From Leptotrichia wadei (lineage in GTDB: Bacteria; Fusobacteriota; Fusobacteriia; Fusobacteriales; Leptotrichiaceae), in the NCBI RefSeq assembly GCF_007990445.1, contig NZ_AP019841.1:620001-684000 (forward strand): a DNA stretch of 64,000 nucleotides. The letters are read 5' to 3'. The number at the start of each line of letters is the position of its first letter. The stretch's first letter is position 1. Of this stretch, positions 27,060 to 34,874 are shown piece by piece. Position numbers and translations under genes: made by a program. The notes beneath the pieces were generated by a model. The model ran no database searches and had not been told where the DNA came from. It saw only the letters and a list, made by a program, of their open reading frames with translations.

Positions 27060-27788
27060 TTATCTGATAACTCTCATTTTTTCTTCAAAAACTTCTCCCA
27101 CAGAAAAAGTATGTATTTTGTCATCAATGAGTATTTCAAGTTCTCCATTATGATTTATATTTTTTACGATTCCTGAAAAATAAGCCCTGTTTATTTTGAG
27201 ATGAACCTTTTTCTCTTTCAGGTAGCTAAGTTCATTAATTTCAAGAAGGATTTCCTCCCATTTTCCATTTAGAAATGTTTCAAATAGAATTTTAAACTCT
27301 TCAATAATTGAAGTAATAATTTCTTTAATATCATAGTGTTTTCCAGTTATTTCAGAAATGGAAGCTGCTGTTTCTGAAAGTTCGGCAGGCAGTGAATTAT
27401 TTATATTTATTCCAATTCCGACAAAAAAGTTATTTTCAACTCTTTCCACGAGAATACCTGTTATTTTTTTTCCATAAAGATAAACATCATTAGTCCATTT
27501 AAACATATAGTCAAGATTTTCTATTTTTCTAAGCCCCTTTATGACGGAAAGTCCTGTAATTAAAGGCAATTTTAAATATTCAGAATCGTCAATGCCGCTA
27601 TTTTCATCTTTTTTCACGAGAAACGTAAAAAGAGCCATTCCCTTTTGTGAAACCCATGTATTTCCCCGTCTTGCCTTACCGAGAGTCTGATTTTCAGCTG
27701 TAACTACATCATATTCTTCAAATTTTGAAACATTATTTTTCATAAATTCATTAGTTGAATCAAGAGTTTCATAACTGTATATTTTCAT
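27060..27788 (-). CDS. birA: Biotin-protein ligase, without DNA-binding domain
   Basis: A 242-residue class I biotin-[acetyl-CoA-carboxylase] ligase that attaches biotin to carboxylase or decarboxylase subunits. Seen: SYETLDSTNEFMK at the N-terminus, the biotin-binding loop GKARRGNTWVS (GRGRxGR-like, with substitutions), KWTNDVYLYGKKITGILVE and GIGININN, and an SH3-like C-terminal domain. The N-terminal helix-turn-helix of class II BirA is missing, so it should not be a repressor. Stand-alone gene on the minus strand. Confidence 0.9.
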   Translation of the reverse strand: MKIYSYETLDSTNEFMKNNVSKFEEYDVVTAENQTLGKARRGNTWVSQKGMALFTFLVKKDENSGIDDSEYLKLPLITGLSVIKGLRKIENLDYMFKWTNDVYLYGKKITGILVERVENNFFVGIGININNSLPAELSETAASISEITGKHYDIKEIITSIIEEFKILFETFLNGKWEEILLEINELSYLKEKKVHLKINRAYFSGIVKNINHNGELEILIDDKIHTFSVGEVFEEKMRVIR

Positions 27789-27938
27789 TTTTCTCAGCTC
27801 CTGTTCTTTTTTATAATTATATCACAAAAAATATGGTAAAATATTAAAGATTGAATAAAACCTATAAATTTTGTACAGCCTTTATAGGGAAATAAGACTT
27901 CGGAACTGTTATAATAGAATTGAAAGGAGAAAAAGTAA

Positions 27939-28784
27939 ATGAGAATGATTGAAGGATTTAATAAAACCATTGATTATATTGAAAGTGTCATGAAAGATAA
28001 AATTGATGAAAAGAGGATTTTAGAACTGTCAGGGTACTCATATGCTATGTTCCGCAGGATATTTTCAATTCTGACTGAAACAACTTTATCCGAGTATATA
28101 AGGGCAAGGAAGCTGACTGAAGCTGCAAAGAAGATTCGTGAAACAGATGAGAAAATAATAGAAATTGCATTTGAATACGGCTATGATTCACCTGATTCAT
28201 TTGGACTGGCTTTTAAGAATTTTCATGGGTATACTCCTTCAGAAGTAAGAAAAGGAAAGCCTTTCCGTGCAGTTTCACGAGTAAGGCTCATGTTAACAGT
28301 CAAAGGAGGAAATAATATGAATATTACCATTCAGAAAAAGGAAGCATTTAAAGTTGCAGGAATAAATGCTAAGAATATAGAGCCGTCATCCTGTCCGGAA
28401 GTTTGGAAGGAGCTGTTTTCAAAATATTCCCCAGAGAAACTGGAAAATCTTGGAAACGGTCAAAGCTATGGAATATGTCATGATATGAAAAATACGAAAA
28501 AAATCAACTATATGGCATGTTATGATGTAAGGGATATAGAAAAGGCAGAGGAAATGGGTCTTGAAATTGTGGAAGTGGCTGCGGCTGAATATGCAGTTGT
28601 GGAACTTACAGGAAAAATACCTGATTCAATTCATGCGGGCTGGAAGTATCTTTTTGAAGTGTTTTTTCCTGAACAGGGATACAGGCATTCAGGAAAACCT
28701 GATTTTGAAGTCTACTCAGAAGGGGATATGTACAGTGAAACATATAAAATGGAGCTCTGGGTTCCTATCGTGAAAGAACTATAG
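27939..28784 (+). CDS. AraC-family regulator with GyrI-like effector domain
   Basis: A 281-residue transcription factor. N-terminal AraC/XylS DNA-binding domain with two helix-turn-helix motifs (about 1-105), including LTEAAKKIRETDEKIIEIAFEYGYDSPDSFGLAFKNFHGYTPSEVRKG cut into its usual second HTH plus signature. C-terminal GyrI-like/AraC effector-binding domain (about 125-281) with MNITIQKKEAFKVAGI and a terminal ELWVPIVKEL. Such proteins (Rob, SoxS-like with GyrI, MarA relatives) bind hydrophobic small molecules and often control efflux. A GGAGG and internal ATG precede the effector domain. Target genes are not evident. Confidence 0.88.
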   Translation: MRMIEGFNKTIDYIESVMKDKIDEKRILELSGYSYAMFRRIFSILTETTLSEYIRARKLTEAAKKIRETDEKIIEIAFEYGYDSPDSFGLAFKNFHGYTPSEVRKGKPFRAVSRVRLMLTVKGGNNMNITIQKKEAFKVAGINAKNIEPSSCPEVWKELFSKYSPEKLENLGNGQSYGICHDMKNTKKINYMACYDVRDIEKAEEMGLEIVEVAAAEYAVVELTGKIPDSIHAGWKYLFEVFFPEQGYRHSGKPDFEVYSEGDMYSETYKMELWVPIVKEL

Positions 28785-28872
28785 AAAAAAATGAGAGATA
28801 CATAGGTTGAAGAAGAAATTATTGTTTTTTTAAATTTTATTCATATAATTGTCTAGTTTACTAATCTTTCAT

Positions 28873-28901
28873 TTGACAAAGGTAAAAAAAGGAAGTATAA
28901 T
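28873..28901 (+). promoter_or_regulatory. Strong sigma-70-type promoter of a small RNA
   Basis: TTGACA (28873-28878), exactly 17 nt, TATAAT (28896-28901). Start expected near 28908, directly before a stable hairpin. Confidence 0.85.
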
Positions 28902-28907
28902 TAGACA

Positions 28908-28953
28908 TATCAAGTCCCCTACAAATCATTAATTGATTCTTGTAGGGCTTTTA
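28908..28953 (+). ncRNA. abiF-like small RNA hairpin
   Basis: A predicted transcript of about 45 nt made almost entirely of one hairpin: CCCTACAA (28917-28924) with TTGTAGGG (28940-28947), inner AATCA/TGATT pairing, then a T-run. It has its own consensus promoter and lies 19 nt upstream of an Abi_2-type gene fragment. An abiF RNA motif located upstream of Abi_2 genes has been described by comparative genomics; position and shape agree here. A role as RNA antitoxin or as a leader attenuator is inference. Confidence 0.55.
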
Positions 28954-28971
28954 AATTATTTGGAGATATTT

Positions 28972-29121
28972 ATGGAAAAGGAATATTTGAGTATTAAAGA
29001 ACAGATAGAGTTGTTAAAAAAAAGAGGAATGATTTTCAAAGATGAGGAAGAAGCAACAAAAAAATTAACTTTTATAAATTATTATAAGATAAAAGAGGCT
29101 TCATTACCTTTTTTTATGTAA
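28972..29121 (+). pseudogene. Truncated Abi_2 (AbiD/AbiF) family gene
   Basis: Only 49 codons from ATG 28972 (TTGGAG upstream). [20 protein letters not shown] and [17 protein letters not shown] match the start of Abi_2 abortive-infection proteins, which are normally around 300 residues. The frame ends at TAA 29119-29121, and the next gene is unrelated, so the rest has been deleted. An independent tiny gene is the alternative but unlikely. Confidence 0.65.
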
Positions 29122-29149
29122 AAATTTTTATGGACGGGAGTATGAAAAA

Positions 29150-29689
29150 ATGGTAATATTAGATGATGAAGAATATGATAAAGTTTGGGATATAGTTTAT
29201 GGTAGATTTAATTTTAATCCTAGTGTTGATAAAAAAGAAATAGCATTTGAATTTAAAGAACCATATATGGTTTATGATATTAGTTATCATTATGAAAATC
29301 TAGAGAAAATTGAAGGATTTGTAGATTGGGGATTTAAAAAAGAAATTCGTGATAAAATAACGGAAATTTTTTTGAAATGTACTAAGGAAAATGAGGAATT
29401 GTATGCATTGGATTGGCATCATTCTTGCTTTAGATATAATCCTCGTATTAAAGATGAGCCTAAAATTATAGAAGTTAAAGATGAACGCTACTGGGGTGGC
29501 GGGTATACTGCATATTTTCCAACATATTTTCCAAATGGGGATTATTATTTTTTTATCGATGTTAATTTTAATTTTGGATATTTAGGACATCCTTGGCAAC
29601 AAAAGGTTTGGATATATGGAAAAAAATTGATTGAAGAATTTAAAAAAGCTGATTTAGAGGGATTTAAGTTAATTGAGGAGAAAAATTAG
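29150..29689 (+). CDS. DUF2716-like protein
   Basis: A 179-residue soluble protein, rich in aromatic residues. Features: LYALDWHHSCFRYNP near residue 84, YFPTYFPNGDYYFFIDVNFNFGYLGHPWQQKVWIYGKKLIEEF towards the C-terminus (given here only as its GYLGHPW core and the YYFF strand). This pattern resembles DUF2716 proteins of Firmicutes, whose function is unknown. Some DUFs of this type are immunity proteins of polymorphic toxins, but no toxin is nearby. It is placed between the Abi fragment and uvrA; ATG 29150 has only a distant GGGAG. Confidence 0.6.
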   Translation: MVILDDEEYDKVWDIVYGRFNFNPSVDKKEIAFEFKEPYMVYDISYHYENLEKIEGFVDWGFKKEIRDKITEIFLKCTKENEELYALDWHHSCFRYNPRIKDEPKIIEVKDERYWGGGYTAYFPTYFPNGDYYFFIDVNFNFGYLGHPWQQKVWIYGKKLIEEFKKADLEGFKLIEEKN

Positions 29690-29698
29690 AGAGGAACA

Positions 29699-32545
29699 TT
29701 GAAGAAAATGAAAGACAACAAAATAAAGATTACTGGAGCTAGAGAGCATAATTTACAAAATATTGATATTGAGATTCCAAAGAATGAACTGGTTGTAATT
29801 ACTGGGGTTTCTGGGAGTGGGAAGTCTTCACTTGCGTTTGATACGATTTATTCAGAGGGGCAAAGAAGGTATGTAGAAAGCTTGTCGGCTTATGCGAGAA
29901 TGTTTATTGGGCAGATGAAGAAACCGGAATTAGATAGTATTGAAGGGCTTTCTCCTGCGATTTCGATTGAACAGAAAAGTGTGTCGAAAAATCCTCGTTC
30001 GACTGTTGGTACAACTACTGAAATTTATGACTATATGCGGCTTTTGTGGGCACATATTGGGGAAGCGCATTGTCCGATTTGTCATAGAAAAGTGGAAAAA
30101 CAGTCAATTCAGGAAATTGTCGATAATTTGATGAGTTCTAGAAAAGAAAAGGATAAAATGATAATTTTGTCACCAGTTGTGATTGATAAAAAGGGGACTC
30201 ATAAAAATTTGTTTTTGAATTTGCAGAAAAGAGGGTTTCAAAGAGTTCGAGTGAATGGCGATATTCTTGACTTGAGTGATGAAATTGTTTTGGATAAGAA
30301 TAAAAGGCATCATATCGAGGTTGTTGTTGATAGAGTTGTGTTTAAGGCGGATAATAAGGAGTTTTTGAGTCGATTGACAGAAGCAATTGAAACTGCGAGT
30401 GAGCTTTCTGATGGGAAAATAATTGTGAATATTAATGGAGAAGATAACAAATTTAGTGAGAATTTTTCTTGTCCAGACCATCCAGATGTTGTGTTTCCAG
30501 ATGTTGTGCCAAGACTTTTTTCATTTAACGCACCTTATGGGGCTTGTGAAGTTTGTAATGGGCTTGGTTCGAGATTGGAAGTTGATGAGAATAAATTGAT
30601 TGTTGATGAGAATTTGTCAATTAATGAAGGTGGGATAATTTTTCCAGGAGCGACGACTAAAAAGGGATGGAACTGGGATTTATTCATAGCGATGGCAAAG
30701 GCACATAAAATCGACTTGGATAAAAAGGTTTCTAAATTGACTCGAAAAGAAAAAGATGTGATTTTTTATGGAAGTGATAAGCAATTTAACTTTTCTTGGA
30801 GCGGAGACAGTTTTAGCTATAATGGAAAACGAGGATTTGAAGGGATTGTGCATGGAATTGAACGAAGATACAAGGAAACTGCTTCTGAATCAGCAAGAGA
30901 AGAGATGGAAGCAAAATATATGACAGAGAGAACTTGTAAAACTTGTCACGGGAAAAGGCTTAAAGATGTTGTATTGGCGATAACGGTGAATGATAAGAGT
31001 ATTATTGACCTGACTGAAGTGAGCGTTGTTGATGCACTTGATTTTTATGAAAAAATTCAGCTTACGGAAAAACAAATGCAGATTGCAGCTGAAATTTTGA
31101 AGGAAATAAAAGAACGGCTAAAATTTATGATAAATGTTGGGCTTGATTACTTGAGTCTTGCTAGAATGACGAAAACGCTGTCTGGTGGGGAATCTCAAAG
31201 AATTAGACTTGCGACTCAAATTGGAAGTAGGCTTACTGGTGTGATTTATGTGCTTGATGAGCCGAGTATTGGACTTCATCAAAGGGATAATGACAAGTTA
31301 CTTGCGACTTTGAAGGATTTGCGTGATATTGGGAATAGCTTGATAGTTGTAGAGCATGATGAGGATACGATGAGAGAAGCGGATTATTTAATTGACATAG
31401 GTCCAGGTGCTGGAATTAATGGAGGAAAGGTTGTAGCACAAGGAACGCCAAAACAAGTTATGAGAAACAAAAAATCATTGACAGCACAATATTTGAACGG
31501 AAAAATTAAAATTGAAGTGCCTGAAAAAAGAAGAAAAGCGACTAAAGAAATTGTTTTGAAAAATGCAAAAGGAAATAATTTGAAAAATGTAACGGCACAT
31601 ATTCCACTTGAAGTTTTGACGGTTGTAACGGGTGTTTCGGGAAGTGGTAAGTCGACATTGATTAATCAGACATTGTTTCCAGAGCTTCACAACAGGCTAA
31701 ATAAAGGGAAATTATATCCGCTTGAAAATGGTGGAATAGATGGGCTTGAAAACTTGGAAAAAGTGATTGATATTGACCAGTCGCCGATTGGGAGAACACC
31801 GAGATCAAATACTGCGACATATACGAAAATTTTTGATGATATTCGTGATTTATTTGCACAGACAAATGATGCGAAAGTGCGTGGATATACGAAAGGAAGA
31901 TTTTCATTTAATGTAAAAGGTGGACGATGTGAAGCGTGTAGCGGTGCTGGAATTAACAAAATTGAAATGAATTTCTTGCCAGATGTCTATGTGGAATGTG
32001 AAGTTTGTAAAGGAAAACGATACAATCGAGAAACATTAGAAGTTCAGTACAAAGGAAAAAGTATCGCAGATGTGCTAGAAATGACAGTTGAAGAAGCATA
32101 CGAATTTTTCAAAAATATTCCGTCACTTGAGAGAAAACTGCAAACATTGATGGATGTAGGAATGAATTACATTCAATTAGGACAACCTGCGACAACTCTT
32201 TCAGGTGGAGAAGCTCAACGTATAAAACTTGCAACTGAATTATCAAAAATGTCAAGAGGAAAAACTATTTACATTTTGGACGAACCTACGACAGGACTTC
32301 ACTTTGAAGATATCAGAAAATTATTAGAAGTGTTAAACAGATTGGTTGATAAAGGGAATACAGTCTTAGTAATTGAGCATAATTTAGATGTAATTAAAGT
32401 TGCGGATCACATTCTTGATATAGGGCCTGAAGGTGGTTATAAAGGTGGACAGATTATTGCAGAAGGGACGCCTGAAGAAATTGCAGAGAATGAAGGGTCT
32501 TGGACTGGGAAATTTTTAAAGAAGTATTTGAAAAAAGATTCTTGA
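29699..32545 (+). CDS. uvrA: Excinuclease ABC subunit A
   Basis: A 948-residue damage-recognition ATPase of nucleotide-excision repair. Two ABC-type ATPase modules: Walker A GVSGSGKSSLAFDT (about 35-48) and GVSGSGKSTLINQT (about 645), with signatures LSGGESQRIRLATQIGS and LSGGEAQRIKLATELSK. Zinc-finger cysteines CPICH/C..C and the large CEACSGAGINKIEMNFLPDVYVECEVCKG region (four Cys) are intact. TTG 29699 has AGAGG 4-5 nt upstream; ATG 29708 is the alternative. Works with UvrC at 18587; uvrB is not in the window. Confidence 0.96.
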   Translation: MKKMKDNKIKITGAREHNLQNIDIEIPKNELVVITGVSGSGKSSLAFDTIYSEGQRRYVESLSAYARMFIGQMKKPELDSIEGLSPAISIEQKSVSKNPRSTVGTTTEIYDYMRLLWAHIGEAHCPICHRKVEKQSIQEIVDNLMSSRKEKDKMIILSPVVIDKKGTHKNLFLNLQKRGFQRVRVNGDILDLSDEIVLDKNKRHHIEVVVDRVVFKADNKEFLSRLTEAIETASELSDGKIIVNINGEDNKFSENFSCPDHPDVVFPDVVPRLFSFNAPYGACEVCNGLGSRLEVDENKLIVDENLSINEGGIIFPGATTKKGWNWDLFIAMAKAHKIDLDKKVSKLTRKEKDVIFYGSDKQFNFSWSGDSFSYNGKRGFEGIVHGIERRYKETASESAREEMEAKYMTERTCKTCHGKRLKDVVLAITVNDKSIIDLTEVSVVDALDFYEKIQLTEKQMQIAAEILKEIKERLKFMINVGLDYLSLARMTKTLSGGESQRIRLATQIGSRLTGVIYVLDEPSIGLHQRDNDKLLATLKDLRDIGNSLIVVEHDEDTMREADYLIDIGPGAGINGGKVVAQGTPKQVMRNKKSLTAQYLNGKIKIEVPEKRRKATKEIVLKNAKGNNLKNVTAHIPLEVLTVVTGVSGSGKSTLINQTLFPELHNRLNKGKLYPLENGGIDGLENLEKVIDIDQSPIGRTPRSNTATYTKIFDDIRDLFAQTNDAKVRGYTKGRFSFNVKGGRCEACSGAGINKIEMNFLPDVYVECEVCKGKRYNRETLEVQYKGKSIADVLEMTVEEAYEFFKNIPSLERKLQTLMDVGMNYIQLGQPATTLSGGEAQRIKLATELSKMSRGKTIYILDEPTTGLHFEDIRKLLEVLNRLVDKGNTVLVIEHNLDVIKVADHILDIGPEGGYKGGQIIAEGTPEEIAENEGSWTGKFLKKYLKKDS

Positions 32546-32750
32546 TGGAATTTTGTAGCAAGTGATAAGAGTAAATTTTATCAAATAGTCAGTGAATAAA
32601 ATAAAATTTTGGAGTTAAAAGGTAAAACTAATTTGAAAAATATGAAATAATAAATAATATTTTGTATGATTAACTAGAATAGTTTTAGTCATAAAAGTTT
32701 AAAAATACTATTTTTAAGACTAGATTATAAAAAAGAAAAGGAGAATGGAA

Positions 32751-33272
32751 TTGGTTATGAAAAAAAGAAATTTATTTTTTAAAATGGCATTAGTTATGAT
32801 TATAACGGTATTCGGAATAATTTCTTGCGATCTTTTGGCAAATAAGACATTAAGAGTGCCAGATTCTATGATTACAAAGGAATTGAACAAGAAATTTCCA
32901 ATTGAAAAGAATTTTCTGCTGGGGAAAGTTGGACTTAAAAGTCCTGTGATGAGTTTTGCGGGAGATAGACTTTACTTTACAGCTGATTATGATGTTTCAC
33001 TTTTGGCGGGAAAAGCGAAGGGGAAAGTATTTTTGAATAGTCAAGTGAAATTTGATCCAAAAACAAATAAGGTATATTTAGTGGATTTGGATGTTACTAA
33101 AGTTACTGATGAAAAGGGTAATAAAATAGATGATTCGGTTATGGCAAAATCATTAAAAGCGCTTATTTCAAATTATTTGGAAACTAATGAAGTTTATACT
33201 TATGATGATGACAAAAAAGTTAAAGTAAAAAATATGTTTATAAAAGATGGAAAACTATTTGTTCAAACTTAA
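32751..33272 (+). CDS. DUF1439-like lipoprotein
   Basis: A lipoprotein of about 173 residues: hydrophobic signal with lipobox IISC. TTG 32751 is preferred since GGAG (32740-32743) is 7 nt away; ATG 32745 or 32757 are alternatives. The mature part starts with a predicted helix (PDSMITKELNKKFPIEKNF) and continues as beta strands (VGLKSPVMSFAGDRLYFTADYDVSLLAGKAKG), as in DUF1439/YceB lipoproteins, which resemble lipid-binding tubular folds. Cellular role unknown. Stand-alone gene. Confidence 0.75.
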   Translation: MVMKKRNLFFKMALVMIITVFGIISCDLLANKTLRVPDSMITKELNKKFPIEKNFLLGKVGLKSPVMSFAGDRLYFTADYDVSLLAGKAKGKVFLNSQVKFDPKTNKVYLVDLDVTKVTDEKGNKIDDSVMAKSLKALISNYLETNEVYTYDDDKKVKVKNMFIKDGKLFVQT

Positions 33273-33448
33273 TAAATATTTTAACAAAAAGATAGCAAGA
33301 AGTCGTAGGCTTTCTATAAGTGGGAGATGAATTGCTTTTTTTGTAAAAAAAATTGAAAAAAGGATATGCCTATGATACAATTTTTGTATAAAATATCGAA
33401 GAGAAATAATTAAAAATAATATTCAAAATCAAAAGGAGGTGTAATTTT

Positions 33449-34650
33449 ATGAAATATAACTTAGCATTCAAATACAGAATTTATCCAAATAAAGATCAAG
33501 AACTGTTGATAAATAAGACTTTTGGATGTGTTCGTTTTGTTTACAATACGATTTTGTACACTGCAAATAAATTTTATAAAGAAACTGGGAAAAATAAAAT
33601 AATTACACCTGCTAGTTTGAAAAGTGAAAACCAATTTTTGAAAGAAGTGGACAGCCTGGCACTTTCAAATGCTCAATTGAATGTAAGACGATCATTTACG
33701 AATTTTTTCAGAAAAGAGCGAAGTTTCCAAAGTTCAAATCTAAAAAGAATAATAGACCTGTTCGACAACCTAAATTTTTTATTTCCACAAGGGGTCTTGA
33801 CCCCTTGTTTCAGAATATTCATTTTATTAAATTTTAGAAGTTTCCGAACAAGTCTAATGTTAAAAGTTACACGACAAATTGTGTGAACAATTCGATACGA
33901 ATTGAGGAAAACAAGTATTTGGTTTTGCCAAAATTGAAAAGAATAAAATTAAAATATCATAGAGAAATACCAAAGGATTATAGAATAAAGTCGGTAACAC
34001 TAATAAATAGTAATGGAAATTATTATGTTTCTATCTTGACAGAATTTGAAAAAGAAATTCAAAAAAACCCAAGTAATGATAAAGTAATTGGACTTGATTT
34101 TTCAATGTCTGAACTATTTATCAGTTCTGAAAACCAAAGGGCTGATTATCCAAAATATTTTAGGATGTTGGAAGAAGAATTGAAAAAATTACAGAAATCA
34201 TTATCGAGAAAAGTGAAATTTTCTAAAAATTGGTATAGACAAAAAGTAAAAATATCGAAATTACATGAGTTTATCAAGAATTGTCGAAGAGATTTTTTAC
34301 ATAAATTATCGAAAAAATTGTCTGAAGTGTATAATGCTGTGGTTGTTGAGGATTTGAATATGAAAGGGATGAGCCAGGCATTAAATTTTGGGAAAAGTGT
34401 AGGAGATAATGGATGGGGAATGTTTTTGAGGATGCTTGAGTACAAATTGATGTTTTTAGGAAAACAATTTTTAAAAATAGATAAGTGGTTTCCGTCGTCG
34501 AAAACTTGCAGTAAATGTGGAAATGTTAAAGAGGAACTGAAGTTATCAGAAAGAAGCTATAAATGTGAGTGCTGTGGGATTGAGATTAATAGAGATTATA
34601 ATGCAGCACTGAATATAAAAAACATTGGGAAATTGATGTTGAAATATTAG
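33449..34650 (+). pseudogene. tnpB: Broken tnpB, zinc-ribbon type
   Basis: The N-terminal helix-turn-helix part (FKYRIYPNKDQELLINKTFGCVRFVYN) runs to about 33720. There the frame shifts by one base; the true frame continues KFPKFKSKKNN and then meets about 100 bases of inserted or duplicated DNA ending in a stop (TAG near 33838). The coding sequence resumes at KFPNKSNVKSYTTNCVNNSIRIEEN. RuvC residues (VIGLDFSMSE, VVEDLNMKGM, INRDYNAALNI) and the CSKCG ... CECCG zinc ribbon remain. Shift plus insertion make it inactive. The insert includes a palindromic repeat at 33787-33808. Confidence 0.8.
33787..33808. repeat. Perfect palindromic repeat inside tnpB
   Basis: ACAAGGGGTC TT GACCCCTTGT, a perfect inverted repeat and the best copy of the small palindrome family seen at 15957, 16330 and 63095. 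Confidence 0.65.
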
Positions 34651-34767
34651 AAAAATAAAAAAAGACAGGGTAGGAACTACCCGAAGAGCTTGGTAAATAT
34701 ATTTGGCTAGCAAAAGCAGATACTTCCCAAGAAGCTCCCGCTTCTAAAAGCGGGAGTAGTTCACATT

Positions 34768-34799
34768 ACGGCAAAGTTTCAGTTTTGCCGTTTTTTTTG
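34768..34799 (+). terminator. Intrinsic terminator
   Basis: ACGGCAAA (34768-34775) pairs with TTTGCCGT (34784-34791), followed by eight T. It lies just outside the right end of the decayed element. Confidence 0.85.
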
Positions 34800-34874
34800 T
34801 TGAAAAAATGAAAATTCTTTGGTAAGATAATATTTAGTGTGAATTGAGAATATTTTTTGAAAGGAAAGTAAAAG

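Larger units (their letters stand above)
33291..34764 (+). mobile_element. Decayed IS605/IS1341-type element with tnpB only
   Basis: Left end around 33291-33335 (GTCGTAGGCTTTCTATAAGTGGGAGATGAATTGC region) and right end at 34735-34764, a hairpin CTCCCGCTT/AAGCGGGAG followed by TAGTTCAC, as in other stand-alone TnpB elements. No tnpA. The right-end hairpin would be the omega-RNA scaffold. It is unrelated in sequence to the IStrons here and carries no group I intron. Boundaries are approximate. Confidence 0.6.

Noticed and set aside
27875-27925. Another repeat copy before the AraC gene (CCTTTATAGGGAAATAA ... GTTATAATAG)
   Set aside because: Matches only short AT-rich pieces of the repeat at 14505; likely chance or the gene's own promoter.
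33291-33335. A further copy of the small palindrome family at the left end of the decayed TnpB element
   Set aside because: It begins AGCAAGAAGTC but then follows the left-end pattern of IS605-type elements (GTGGGAGATGAATTGC), so it is counted with that element.
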